A stretch of DNA of 25,385 nt from Candidatus Moranbacteria bacterium GW2011_GWE1_49_15 (GCA_001003855.1 LCPX01000018.1:1-25385); one strand, 5' to 3'. Shown: positions 7,842 to 15,765, counted from the stretch's first letter. Program-made: numbers and translations. Notes: generated from the letters alone by a model not told the origin.

Positions 7842-8429
7842 TTAGCCCCTTTTCAGGTAGTTCGCTATCATAACACTCCAAAAGGCAAAAAACAAACCGA
7901 GCAGGAGCGAAGCGGAAAAAGAAACGGCCAAACCAATTTTCTTTTCGGCCACGAACGGCTCGTCCGCCACCAAGACGAACCAGGTGTTTTCCTTCTGCGA
8001 TTCATCCAGTTTTTCCGCTTGGCGGTTGAGGACTTCCGACGCCGAAGCGGCGATTTTTTCCGCGTCGCTTTCTTTTCCAAGAGAAAACACCACTTCGATC
8101 ATCTGAGAGGAAAGACGGCGCGCCTCAATGGGCCCGCGCGAAGAGACTTTGGCGCCCTCGAAAATCTCTTTGGAAATCTGCGGCGAACCGATCCAACGCA
8201 CGACCGTGTCGGCGAACCTTTCGTCCGCTTGGAGGCGGTAGAAACCGTCATAGCGGTAATCTTGCGTGTCTTGGACGCCTTTCCTGGTCACGTTCAGCGT
8301 GAGGTTGGCTTCATAGACCTCGGGCTGCAAGGCGAAGAACGCCAAACCGCAAAGCGCGAAAACGACGACCGTTCCGAAAAACAAACTGATGTTTTTTTCA
8401 AATATCCCGATAATCTGGCGAAGTTCCAT
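7842..8429 (-). CDS. Wzz/YveK-type polysaccharide chain-length protein
   Basis: 195 residues with two membrane segments, at about 15-35 and 167-187, enclosing an extracytoplasmic domain. This is the hairpin topology of Wzz-family chain-length regulators and of the Gram-positive modulator subunits. The periplasm-side start (LQPEVYEANLTLNVTRKG) fits the family pattern. No kinase domain is attached, unlike proteobacterial Wzc. It probably sets the length or export of the glycan made by its two glycosyltransferase neighbours. It is 11 bases downstream of the WbaZ-like gene and 12 bases upstream of the GT4 gene, with an A/T-rich junction and no strong Shine-Dalgarno site. Confidence 0.8.
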   Translation of the reverse strand: MELRQIIGIFEKNISLFFGTVVVFALCGLAFFALQPEVYEANLTLNVTRKGVQDTQDYRYDGFYRLQADERFADTVVRWIGSPQISKEIFEGAKVSSRGPIEARRLSSQMIEVVFSLGKESDAEKIAASASEVLNRQAEKLDESQKENTWFVLVADEPFVAEKKIGLAVSFSASLLLGLFFAFWSVMIANYLKRG

Positions 8430-8440
8430 ACCGTTTAATT

Positions 8441-9550
8441 TTAAATTTTTAATTTAAGTTTGTGTTCTTCCAGCGCGCTCTCCACATAATTCTTAATTTT
8501 TTCCTTGAAGACTTCCTTGTCGAACCCCAAAACCTTGGAGCGGATGTACTGCGGATCAAACTCCATCTTCTCGATTTGCTCCACGGCCTCCGCCAAATCT
8601 TGCGCCGTCTGCCTCCGGAAGAAAACCCCCATCTCCCCTTCTTCCATGTGCTCGGGAATATCCCCGCCCTCGAACGCCACCAACGGCCTTCCCGCCGCCA
8701 TGGCCTCGATGGCCACGATGCCGAAATCCTCTTCCTGCGGGAAAACGAACGCCTTGCATTCGGCGTAATATTTCGGCAAATCCGCGTCGGGAACTCTGCC
8801 CAAAAACTCGATGTTCGGTCCGGCCATTTTTTGGATCCTCTTCATCTCCGGACCACGTCCGATGATCTTGAGGGGCAAGCCCAGCTTATTGAAAGCTTCG
8901 ATGGCTATGTCGTGCTTCTTGTAGGCGATCAGTCTTCCGACCATGAGGTAATAGCCCTTGTTTTCCTTGGCCGCGTAAAAACGTTCCACCGAAACGGGCG
9001 GATGGATGACGGTCGAGTCCTTGCGGTAATATTTCCTGATCCTTTTGGCGACGAAATTCGAGTTGGCCAGAAGCAAATCGACGCGGTCCGCGCTCACCCT
9101 GTCCCAAAGGCGGATGTAGTTCATCGCAAAAGGCACGAACCTTTTGATGAAACTGGGCATGTTGAAGTCCTGCGTGTATTTCTGGCAATCGTCCCAGGCG
9201 TATCTCATCGGCGTATGCATGTAACAGATATGCAAAGTTTCCGGCCCCGTGATGATCCCCTTGGCATAACTCGAAGAATCCGAAAGCACCACGTCGTAAG
9301 CTGAAAAATCGAACTGCTCGATGGCGATCGGCATGAGCGGCGGAAACAACCTGTGTTTCTTTCTGGCGAACGGGAACCTTTGCAGATAGGAAGTGTAGAT
9401 CCGCTTGTCTTCGAAAACCCCGTGCATCGCTTCCTTGTCATGGACGATCGTATAGATCGGAGCATAGGGAAAAATCTCCGCGAAAGCTTCCAAGACCCTC
9501 TCGGCTCCCCCATATTGCACCAGATAATCATGCACCAAAGCGATTTTCAT
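8441..9550 (-). CDS. WbaZ-like family 4 glycosyltransferase (probable mannosyltransferase)
   Basis: 369 residues. The start MKIALVHDYLVQYGGAERVL has the YGGAERV loop, followed by a segment with LHICYMHTPMRYAWDDC. Both are typical of the WbaZ-type GT4 branch. The donor domain shows YYLMVGRLIAYKKHDIAIEA, LKIIGRGPEMKRI and FVFPQEEDFGIVAIEAMAAG, with EEDFGIVAIE as the EX7E motif. WbaZ itself is a mannosyltransferase of O-antigen synthesis; the sugar here is an inference. It heads the operon with the Wzz-like gene and the GT4. Its TATAAT lies only nine bases from the ATG and there is no Shine-Dalgarno site, so the message is probably leaderless. Confidence 0.9.
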   Translation of the reverse strand: MKIALVHDYLVQYGGAERVLEAFAEIFPYAPIYTIVHDKEAMHGVFEDKRIYTSYLQRFPFARKKHRLFPPLMPIAIEQFDFSAYDVVLSDSSSYAKGIITGPETLHICYMHTPMRYAWDDCQKYTQDFNMPSFIKRFVPFAMNYIRLWDRVSADRVDLLLANSNFVAKRIRKYYRKDSTVIHPPVSVERFYAAKENKGYYLMVGRLIAYKKHDIAIEAFNKLGLPLKIIGRGPEMKRIQKMAGPNIEFLGRVPDADLPKYYAECKAFVFPQEEDFGIVAIEAMAAGRPLVAFEGGDIPEHMEEGEMGVFFRRQTAQDLAEAVEQIEKMEFDPQYIRSKVLGFDKEVFKEKIKNYVESALEEHKLKLKI

Positions 9551-9559
9551 AATAAAGCC

Positions 9560-9565
9560 ATTATA
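9560..9565 (-). promoter_or_regulatory. -10 box placing the transcript start at the start codon
   Basis: TATAAT (within TATATAAT) on the minus strand ends nine bases before the ATG at 9550. The -35 is weak (TGGTTT at 17 bases). Transcription should start within about three bases of the ATG. Confidence 0.55.
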
Positions 9566-9620
9566 TAGCTTAACGAGAACAAAAACCAGTCCGCGGCGGA
9601 GCGCCCCGCCTCCCCGCTCC

Positions 9621-9649
9621 TTGACATCCGTCCTTTTTGCCCTGAGAAT
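9621..9649 (+). promoter_or_regulatory. Sigma70-type promoter of the metallopeptidase-like gene
   Basis: Perfect TTGACA at 9621-9626, a 17-base spacer, and GAGAAT at 9644-9649 (four of six). Expected transcript start is near 9656, with a leader of about 45 bases. Confidence 0.6.
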
Positions 9650-9699
9650 ACGGGGAAGCCGGTTCCTTCAAACGCTAATGCCAAAAACAGGAGGCTCCC

Positions 9700-10752
9700 A
9701 TGCTGACAGAAGCCATACTCGTAGCGACCGCCTCTTCGGCGCTCGTATCATCCTTCGCCTGTGTGCTGACGGTGAGGTTTTTCCAAACCCAAAAATGGGC
9801 GGCCGTACCGTTGATGCTCATGCTTTCCGTGTTCACGTTTTTCTCAGCCAATAAGCTATCCCTGTTCGCCTACCAGTTTTTTACGGCGCCCGAAGCGCAG
9901 ACCGACATGTCTTCCTTGCCTCCCTTGGAAGAGCTTCCGTATCTCGGAATAAAACTTTCACGTCCGCTCAAAAACAGGCACTACCGCATCGACGGGCCGG
10001 TGCCGTCCATCGAGCTCCACGAGAAAAAGGTTTTTCAAGAATTCGGTTTTCCTTTCGTAGACGCGATACTGGCAGAAAAGGAGTATGACGTCATCCGCGG
10101 GAACTGCCAGGTACTGAGGACGCTCACCCATAAAATAGCGGTGACCACCTGGCTTGAAAAGGGAGAACTCATAAACTCATTCATCGCCGCACATGAAGAA
10201 ATGCACGTGGTCCAAAAATTGGGCGTGATGGAGGCTTATCGGGATATCCGCTCGAGATTCGGCGATCTCGGATATGACATAAGCTTTGTTTATTTTTCCC
10301 TGGAGGAACAAGCCAACATAGCCGCCGCGCTCGTTTTTTTGGAAAAAGGTTGGACCCTTCGAGAAATAAGAAGGGACCTGACCCAAGATTCGGAAACGGC
10401 CTTGAGAAAACTGGAACTGTTTAAAAGAAAAAATTACCCCCGACAAAAACCCCGCTGCGGAAATTCCGCGACGGGGTTTGTTTTTTCTTCGGAGAAAACT
10501 GACCCTGCGGGCTCATTTAATGACCTTCAATTTCTCGTTTTTTTCAGGAAGATTCTCTTTGACCAGCTTCTCGATTTCGCCGCAATTGGAAATTATCTGC
10601 CTGAGCGTCCCATTTTCACCATACACGGCCTCCATGAAAAAATCTTGGTAAAACTGGAGACGCTGAAGCGGGTTTTTCGCCTTGGCGCAAATTCCGTCGA
10701 TCCGCCATTGGAGCTGGCGGAGCGCGGTTTGACTCTCCCTAGGCGCTCCTGA
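9700..10752 (+). CDS. Membrane-anchored HEEMH zinc metallopeptidase candidate; frame runs through its terminator
   Basis: Two membrane segments lie at about 5-27 and 33-52. A soluble domain follows with the zinc-protease motif H165-E-E-M-H169 in FIAAHEEMHVVQ. A glutamate pair in SLEEQANIAA (202-203) could supply the third ligand, as in gluzincins. The HExxHVVQ text resembles DUF4157-type peptidases, but I do not recognise the family as a whole. Start: AGGAGG with a five-base spacer before the ATG. The frame has no stop before a strong intrinsic terminator at 10447-10485. It continues to 10752 only as the antisense of the DUF3135-like gene, so the real protein probably ends near residue 245. 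One base change in the TAC codon at 10435-10437 would give TAA. Confidence 0.7.
   Translation: MLTEAILVATASSALVSSFACVLTVRFFQTQKWAAVPLMLMLSVFTFFSANKLSLFAYQFFTAPEAQTDMSSLPPLEELPYLGIKLSRPLKNRHYRIDGPVPSIELHEKKVFQEFGFPFVDAILAEKEYDVIRGNCQVLRTLTHKIAVTTWLEKGELINSFIAAHEEMHVVQKLGVMEAYRDIRSRFGDLGYDISFVYFSLEEQANIAAALVFLEKGWTLREIRRDLTQDSETALRKLELFKRKNYPRQKPRCGNSATGFVFSSEKTDPAGSFNDLQFLVFFRKILFDQLLDFAAIGNYLPERPIFTIHGLHEKILVKLETLKRVFRLGANSVDPPLELAERGLTLPRRS
10447..10485. terminator. Bidirectional intrinsic terminator between convergent genes
   Basis: AAACCCCG (10447-10454) pairs with CGGGGTTT (10472-10479), and GCGG pairs with CCGC inside. A T-rich tail follows on the plus strand (TTTGTTTTTT), and five T on the minus strand. 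It serves the plus-strand 9700 gene and the minus-strand operon ending at 10513. Confidence 0.8.
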
Positions 10753-10842
10753 AATGATCCCCTCGATCATCTCAGTCCTTCTCCTCTCGAATTCCTCGGG
10801 ATCGCTCTCCCAAAGAGCCTTCATTTCCTCATAAGTTTTCAT
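10513..10842 (-). CDS. DUF3135-like small protein
   Basis: 109 residues. The N-terminal half, MKTYEEMKALWESDPEEFER, then IISGAPRESQTALRQLQWRI and AKNPLQRLQFYQDFF, resembles DUF3135 as I remember it (acidic start, a conserved R-x-L-Q-x-x-I-D element, then NPL). The function of DUF3135 is unknown. The protein is short, charged and helical, with no export signal. I prefer the ATG at 10842 because GGGGAGG stands five bases before it; a longer start at 10860 has no such support. It is last in the operon with the TPM, DUF1905 and M23 genes, and ends at the shared convergent terminator. Confidence 0.7.
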   Translation of the reverse strand: MKTYEEMKALWESDPEEFERRRTEMIEGIISGAPRESQTALRQLQWRIDGICAKAKNPLQRLQFYQDFFMEAVYGENGTLRQIISNCGEIEKLVKENLPEKNEKLKVIK

Positions 10843-10890
10843 GATAGCCTCCCCTGACAAAAAGAGCTTCGATTATCTATTACAAAAAAT

Positions 10891-11418
10891 TCAGTCCCCG
10901 TATTTCCTGATGTAATTGGAAGGGTCTTTCCAAAAAGAAAGCTTCGTCCTTTTTTGTCCGCTTTTGAAATAGCCCGGCAAAACTTTTCCTTCCCATGGAC
11001 CCGTATAGATGGAAAAATGGAGATGCTCCTCGTCCCACCAACCGTTCTCCGGAGTATTTGCCTTACCCACAACACCGATAGCTTCCCTGATTTCCACCCT
11101 ATCGCCTTTTTCCTTGAACCTTTCCCCAAGGTGGCCGTAAAGCGAAAAGAAGGCTTTTCCGTTTTTGGGATTTTTGTGCGCTATGATGATTACGTTTCCC
11201 CAATTGCCTTTTTCCTTGCTCCCCGGATGCAGCTCGGAATAGACCACCTTCCCCCTTCCGGCGGAATAAACTTTCGTCCCTCCTCTTCGCAAAACGTCCT
11301 CGCCGAGATGCACGCCCCAATCGGTTCCCGCATAAACGCCGCGCTCGCCGAAATCCAAAGCGTCGACCGCGTAACCCTTTAGAGGGAAATCCAATTTGGG
11401 AGTATGGCGGTATGCCAT
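10891..11418 (-). CDS. M23 (LytM-type) metallopeptidase-like protein
   Basis: 175 residues. It has the M23 zinc signature: H37-x3-D41 in GVHLGEDV, YGHL at 94-97, and H132-L-H134 in EEHLHFSIY. M23 enzymes cut peptidoglycan cross-links or other glycine-rich peptides. The domain covers nearly the whole chain. There is no signal peptide or membrane anchor, so either it works inside the cell, leaves by another route, or the start is further upstream (no evidence for this). It starts 14 bases after the DUF1905 gene. All catalytic-site residues I expect are present. Confidence 0.85.
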   Translation of the reverse strand: MAYRHTPKLDFPLKGYAVDALDFGERGVYAGTDWGVHLGEDVLRRGGTKVYSAGRGKVVYSELHPGSKEKGNWGNVIIIAHKNPKNGKAFFSLYGHLGERFKEKGDRVEIREAIGVVGKANTPENGWWDEEHLHFSIYTGPWEGKVLPGYFKSGQKRTKLSFWKDPSNYIRKYGD

Positions 11419-11432
11419 AAAATCATTACGTC

Positions 11433-11738
11433 TTAAACGAGTATTTTTAGCAGAAATGAAACATTGTCTCCGGCTTCTATCTTTTCACTTTTACGCACCG
11501 CGGCTTTGAGCGGAAGAAGATAGGCGCCCTCCTTGCTGTCGGGAAAAATCGAAGTCCTCCAAGTCGTCTTACCGATCGTGACTTCCACCGGAAGCGAACC
11601 GAAACCCCTTTCCATGCCGGCGAAAAAATTCCGAAGATCCCTCGATTTCCCCTTGGGGAGCATGACAAAATGCCAAGAGGATTTGCCACCCGTATATAGC
11701 CACACTTTTCCTTTCAATTTTATTTCGAACGCGTCCAT
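11433..11738 (-). CDS. DUF1905 domain protein
   Basis: 101 residues that cover a single DUF1905 domain, a small beta-barrel-like fold of unknown function. Typical text: VWLYTGGKSSWHFVMLPKG, then a segment with GFGSLPVEVTIGKTTWRTSI, and AYLLPLKAAVRKSEKIEAGD. The length equals the family norm for stand-alone members. The ATG lies three bases after the TPM gene stop and no Shine-Dalgarno site is seen, so translation is probably coupled. Cytosolic by appearance. Confidence 0.85.
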   Translation of the reverse strand: MDAFEIKLKGKVWLYTGGKSSWHFVMLPKGKSRDLRNFFAGMERGFGSLPVEVTIGKTTWRTSIFPDSKEGAYLLPLKAAVRKSEKIEAGDNVSFLLKILV

Positions 11739-11741
11739 ATT

Positions 11742-13055
11742 TCAGGATTTGAGCAATTCCAATTTTTCCTCCCTCGACAGTTTCTTGGTGTCCGCTTGGA
11801 ATTTCGCGGCCCTGAGCCTTTTCAGGAAATCCCCGATTCCGGCAACATTGTCCATCTCTTTTATTATCGCCCTGATCGCCAGCTCAACCGCCACTTTAGC
11901 CTCAGCCAGGTCTTCTCCCACGCTGATTTTGTAGCCGAGCCCGAGCATCTGGTCGCGCAATTGTTCCGTTTCCGAAACTTTCTGCCCGAACACGGCAACC
12001 GTATCCTCGACCAACTTTTTCAATTCGGCGATCTTGGCTGGAAAATTTTCAACCTCTTCGAAAAGCTCTTCGGCCTTACCGGAATATTTTCCGATTTCCG
12101 AAACAAGCGCCTCGAATTTCACCAAAAGAGACTTGTCTGCGAGCGCTTGTCGCGCTTGATCAAGCAAACTTTCAAGCATCCGCAGGTACAGGTCCGCCTC
12201 ATAAAGACGCTGGCCGACTTTGGGCTTCATCCAGACCGGAAAATCGGAAACCTCCAAATCGGCTTCTTGTTTTCTTTTCAGAAGTTTTCCGAGACTTTCG
12301 CTTCCGCTTTCCAGTGAAGCGGTCAATGCATCTTTCAATTCCCGGATGCGTCGCCTTTCATCCAGGATACTTTTTACCTTCCGGGTGACCAAATATCCGA
12401 TTCCGGAAATGAAGCCGATCAGGAGCAAGGCTCCGGCGGCTGTAAGCAAGGTGCTTTTCAGCCTGTCCGCCTTTTCCTTTTCGAGCCTCTGCTTTTCAAG
12501 CAAAGCCTCGTGCTCCCTCTTCGCCTCCTGGGCGCGCCGCATCCTTTCTTCCGCGGTGAGCACCTTGGGAGGAGCAGGCGCCACGATTTCCATCATAGCG
12601 TCCAATCCTTTTTCGATGCCGCCGGCGAAATCCCCTTTCTTGAAAGCCGGCGTGATGATTTGGTCGATGATGCGCCCTGCGATCAAGTCGGTAAGTTCCC
12701 CTTCGAGACCATAGCCGACTTCGATCCTTACCTTGCGCTCCGCTTTCGCGACGAGCAGCAGGACTCCGTTGTCCTTGCCTTGCTGGCCGATGCGCCATTT
12801 TTCGAACAGGTGCACCGCATAACCTTCGACATCCTCGCCTCCCATGTCCGCCACGATGGCGACCGCGAACTGGCTGGACGTCCTTTTGTCGAATTCGCGC
12901 AGTTTCTTTTCGATGCGTTCCTTCGTCGCCGGATCCAGCATTTCCACGTAATCGTTCACCATGCGTCCCTGGTGCGCCGGGTAGCCGGCCGCGGACGCGA
13001 CCGCCATGCCCAAAACGAAAACCAGCGTGACCAATGTCGCCAACACCTTTTTCAT
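11742..13055 (-). CDS. Secreted/membrane TPM-domain protein with coiled coil
   Basis: 437 residues. A signal peptide ends near residue 24 (MKKVLATLVTLVFVLGMAVA, then SAAG). A TPM domain fills about 30-160, with the typical KDNGVLLLVA and R-x-E-V-G-Y-G-L-E-G pattern. A charged helix covers 165-200, a membrane segment about 202-225, and a long helical tail 226-437. Stand-alone TPM proteins of this layout are membrane proteins linked to envelope upkeep; the plant relative TLP18.3 acts in photosystem repair. The start at 13055 has GAGGAGAGGA just upstream; the ATG at 13073 lacks this. First gene of a four-gene operon with DUF1905, M23 and DUF3135 genes. Promoter at 13180-13208. Confidence 0.85.
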   Translation of the reverse strand: MKKVLATLVTLVFVLGMAVASAAGYPAHQGRMVNDYVEMLDPATKERIEKKLREFDKRTSSQFAVAIVADMGGEDVEGYAVHLFEKWRIGQQGKDNGVLLLVAKAERKVRIEVGYGLEGELTDLIAGRIIDQIITPAFKKGDFAGGIEKGLDAMMEIVAPAPPKVLTAEERMRRAQEAKREHEALLEKQRLEKEKADRLKSTLLTAAGALLLIGFISGIGYLVTRKVKSILDERRRIRELKDALTASLESGSESLGKLLKRKQEADLEVSDFPVWMKPKVGQRLYEADLYLRMLESLLDQARQALADKSLLVKFEALVSEIGKYSGKAEELFEEVENFPAKIAELKKLVEDTVAVFGQKVSETEQLRDQMLGLGYKISVGEDLAEAKVAVELAIRAIIKEMDNVAGIGDFLKRLRAAKFQADTKKLSREEKLELLKS

Positions 13056-13119
13056 ATTCCTCTCCTCTCGCAATGTGTTGCCGTTTAAAAAACACCCGGA
13101 TAATTCCTGGATCGCTTTC

Positions 13120-13129
13120 GACCTCCTTT
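13120..13129 (-). promoter_or_regulatory. Orphan Shine-Dalgarno sequence in the TPM leader
   Basis: AAAGGAGGTC, an almost full match to the 16S rRNA 3' end, lies 65 bases before the real start, with no start codon at a usable distance. The same ten bases occur in the lipoprotein leader at 18777-18786. Confidence 0.5.
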
Positions 13130-13179
13130 ATATTCAACCAAGTTTTCAATGTGCTCCCTGCAACGTTTGCAGACAGTTG

Positions 13180-13208
13180 ACTATAACGAAAAAAGACGAG
13201 AAAGTCAA
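13180..13208 (-). promoter_or_regulatory. Sigma70-type promoter of the TPM operon
   Basis: TTGACT (13203-13208), a spacer of exactly 17, and TATAGT (13180-13185), five of six at both boxes. Expected start near 13173 gives a leader of nearly 120 bases. Confidence 0.7.
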
Positions 13209-13287
13209 GATTTCCCGCCCCGGATTAAAAATCCCAAATAATTTCGGCCCAAGACTTGAAAATGGTTTTAATTGTCCGAAATTCCTT

Positions 13288-13896
13288 TTATTTCCGGCAA
13301 TCCCCGGGCTGTCCTATTTTCTTCTCTACGAAATAATCCAGGATCTTCTCGAAAACCATGAAAAGGATGAAGATAAGGACCAAAATGGCGACGAACTTGT
13401 TCAGTTTATGGGTTATGGACAGCGCGGTGTAGCCGAAAAAATGCCCGAGTGAAAGGAAAATCGCCACCCAAAGAAGCGACGCCTTGGCTTGGACGCGCAG
13501 AAAATGCCAGAATTCTATTTTCAGAAATCCCAAGACCAAAATCGTGGAATGGTTGAGGCCATAGAGGAATTTTGAAATGAAGACCAATTTGAACGGATTG
13601 CATTCGATCGTCGGGAAAGCCTTTTTCACCCTCCTCTCGACGAATTTCATGAAACGTTGCTGGGGATATTTTGCCTGGATCAATCTGCCAGCCCAATACC
13701 ACAGGATGTCGCCGAACAGGACTCCGGCATATGACACCCAGAAAACGTCGAAAAGATCAAAAGCTCCGAGATGGGAAAGGACCCCGGCGGCCAACATGAA
13801 AAGCTCCCCCTCAAAAATGAGGGAGAAAAACAATATGGCGTAGCCCGTGTACCTGTGCGCCTCGACGAGCGATATGAATAAATTGACTGTTTCCAT
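13288..13896 (-). CDS. DedA-family membrane protein (VTT/SNARE-associated domain)
   Basis: 202 residues with several membrane segments. The DedA features are visible: an early acidic pair in IFEGELFMLAAGVLSHLG, a re-entrant-like GDILWYWAGRL, and a later R/K-rich loop before FISKFLYGLNHSTILVLGF. DedA-type proteins are thought to move or flip lipids such as undecaprenyl phosphate or phosphatidylethanolamine across the membrane; which one applies here is not known. The tail (EKILDYFVEKKIGQPGDCRK) is charged. It starts 12 bases after the recJ stop, so it is co-transcribed with recJ, probably by genome compactness and not by shared function. Confidence 0.85.
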   Translation of the reverse strand: METVNLFISLVEAHRYTGYAILFFSLIFEGELFMLAAGVLSHLGAFDLFDVFWVSYAGVLFGDILWYWAGRLIQAKYPQQRFMKFVERRVKKAFPTIECNPFKLVFISKFLYGLNHSTILVLGFLKIEFWHFLRVQAKASLLWVAIFLSLGHFFGYTALSITHKLNKFVAILVLIFILFMVFEKILDYFVEKKIGQPGDCRK

Positions 13897-13908
13897 TTTA
13901 TGTTGCGG

Positions 13909-15615
13909 TTATTTGCCGGCGGATTTCAGGTCGATCAGCATCAATTGGATCCTGCGATTGCCGTTCCATTCGTCCTTTTGCAGATTGAAGGCGGCGTCTA
14001 TCAAATCCCCTCTTCTTATATGTGCGAATTCCTTGGCCAGATAAAAACCGACGGCCTCGAGAATTTTGGGACTGCCCTGGGCTTTCAACGAGAATTTCAG
14101 ATGCTTCTCCCCGTTGCCTATGGTCCTCAGGTTCTCCACGGAAAGGCCGCGCATCACGAAGACCGGCTCAGGGTTGCCTTCCCCAAACGGCTTGCATTTC
14201 TCCAACCCCTCCGCCAAAGAGAAATCCAGCTCCTCGGCGGAAACTTCCGCATCTATCAGAAGTTCCGGCGAAATGTCCTTGCCTTCGAGCTCCTTTTCTA
14301 TCTGGGCGTTCAATTTTTCATAAAACGCCTCGAGCTTGCCGTTCTCGATCGAAATTCCTGCGGCCTGGGAATGTCCGCCGAACTTGATCAGCAATTCCTG
14401 GCACTTCTCGATCGCTTCTATGATGTTGACCTGCGGAATTGAACGGAAGGATCCTTTGCTTTCCGTCTCGCCTTTTTGCAAAACGGCTGTCGGCTTGTTG
14501 AACTGCTGGACTATCTTGCCGGCGACCAGCCCGACGACCCCGATCGGGAAATTCTCACCGACCGCGAAAATAAGTTTCTTGTCCTTGAACATGTTCTCCG
14601 CCAAAACCTTCACTTCGTTCGTGACGGTTTCGGTTATCTTTTGCCTGCTGGAATTGTTGTCTTCCAATTCCAGCGCGTAGGCCCTCGACTTCGCGACATC
14701 CCCTTCGACCAAAAGATCATAAGCGAGATTGGCATGGTTGATCCTGCCGGCCGCGTTGATGCGCGGGGCGATATGGTAACCGATGTTGCGCGTGCTGGGC
14801 AGGTTATTCTCGTCGATATTTAGCCTGGCCACGGAAAAAAGCTGCTGGAAACCGGTCCTTTTCGTTTTGGACAAAACCAAAAGCCCATATTTCACGAAAA
14901 TCCTGTTTTCCCCGACCAGCGGAACGCAGTCAGCCACCGTGCCGACGGCCACCAGATCCAGCAACCATTTGGTATGGTCTTTTTTCTCCGGCAACAACCT
15001 TTCAAAAAGAGCCTGCGCCAATTTGAAAGCCACGCCCACCCCCGCCAATTCCAAAAAGGGATATCCGCATCCTTCGATTCTCGGATTTATGATCGCCAGG
15101 GCCTTGGGCAAAACTTCAGGCACATGGTGATGGTCGGTGATGATCACGTCCACTCCCAACTCCTGAGCCTTTTCCACCTCCTTGATGCCGGTGATCCCGC
15201 AGTCGACGGTGACAATCAATTTGATTCCCTTTTCCGCGAGCTTGGCGACCGCCTTTCCGTTCAGACCGTAGCCTTCGCTTTTCTTGTCAGGAATGTACAC
15301 GCTCACAGCTATCCCGATCTGCTCCAGCGTTTCTTTGAGGATGACGGAGGAAGTTATGCCGTCCGCATCGTAGTCGCCGAATATCACGACTTTTTCCCCC
15401 TCATTGCAGGCCTTCCTTATTCTCTCCACGGCCTTTTCCATATCGGAAAAAAGGAAGGGGTCATGGTTGTTTTTTTCGTAATCCGAATCCAAAAACGCCC
15501 TGATTTCTTCTCCCCCTTCGATGCCGCGCCCGGCCAAGAGCCTGACCAGCACCGCGGGCAGATCCGAACCATGGGAAATATCCGTGTTTATTTTTTCTTT
15601 TATTTTCCAATTCAT
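13909..15615 (-). CDS. recJ: Single-stranded-DNA exonuclease RecJ
   Basis: 568 residues, normal for RecJ. RecJ degrades single-stranded DNA from the 5' end in recombination, mismatch and base-excision repair. Motifs of the DHH superfamily: D81-Y-D-A-D-G (motif I), D138-C-G (II), D161-H-H (III), plus AGRINHANLAYDLL and the DHHA1 part with GGHSQAAGIS. The C-terminal OB-like domain ends near 568. All metal-binding aspartates are present. The start codon has no Shine-Dalgarno site. It lies upstream of the DedA gene and downstream of the long palindrome at 15653-15738. Confidence 0.95.
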   Translation of the reverse strand: MNWKIKEKINTDISHGSDLPAVLVRLLAGRGIEGGEEIRAFLDSDYEKNNHDPFLFSDMEKAVERIRKACNEGEKVVIFGDYDADGITSSVILKETLEQIGIAVSVYIPDKKSEGYGLNGKAVAKLAEKGIKLIVTVDCGITGIKEVEKAQELGVDVIITDHHHVPEVLPKALAIINPRIEGCGYPFLELAGVGVAFKLAQALFERLLPEKKDHTKWLLDLVAVGTVADCVPLVGENRIFVKYGLLVLSKTKRTGFQQLFSVARLNIDENNLPSTRNIGYHIAPRINAAGRINHANLAYDLLVEGDVAKSRAYALELEDNNSSRQKITETVTNEVKVLAENMFKDKKLIFAVGENFPIGVVGLVAGKIVQQFNKPTAVLQKGETESKGSFRSIPQVNIIEAIEKCQELLIKFGGHSQAAGISIENGKLEAFYEKLNAQIEKELEGKDISPELLIDAEVSAEELDFSLAEGLEKCKPFGEGNPEPVFVMRGLSVENLRTIGNGEKHLKFSLKAQGSPKILEAVGFYLAKEFAHIRRGDLIDAAFNLQKDEWNGNRRIQLMLIDLKSAGK

Positions 15616-15652
15616 TTCTTTATTTCATATATTCATAAATTTTCGTTCCTGA

Positions 15653-15738
15653 ACTTTGCGTGTTTGCTCGAAGCGACGGATGAGTGTTTGCGCTTGCGCA
15701 TAGAGGCTCGTCAGGAGCTGAGAGTAAATACGCAAAGT
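15653..15738. repeat. 86-base imperfect palindrome between recJ and the acyl-CoA synthetase gene
   Basis: ACTTTGCGT (15653-15661) is the exact reverse complement of 15730-15738. The match goes on inward (TTT and CTC, two mismatches in 17), then fades. A central hairpin GCGCTTGCGC closes the structure. There is no T-run, so it is not a simple terminator. It resembles a REP-like or miniature inverted-repeat element; only one copy is seen in this window. Confidence 0.5.
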
Positions 15739-15765
15739 CTTACTGCACCTAACCTTCATAACTGC

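Noticed and set aside
10441..10752. C-terminal 100 codons of the 9700 frame as real protein
   Set aside because: The segment lies beyond a strong terminator and is antisense to the DUF3135-like gene; it shows no domain text.
12496..13149. 217-codon minus-strand frame over the TPM gene
   Set aside because: It is another frame of the TPM gene, with low-complexity R/G-rich text.
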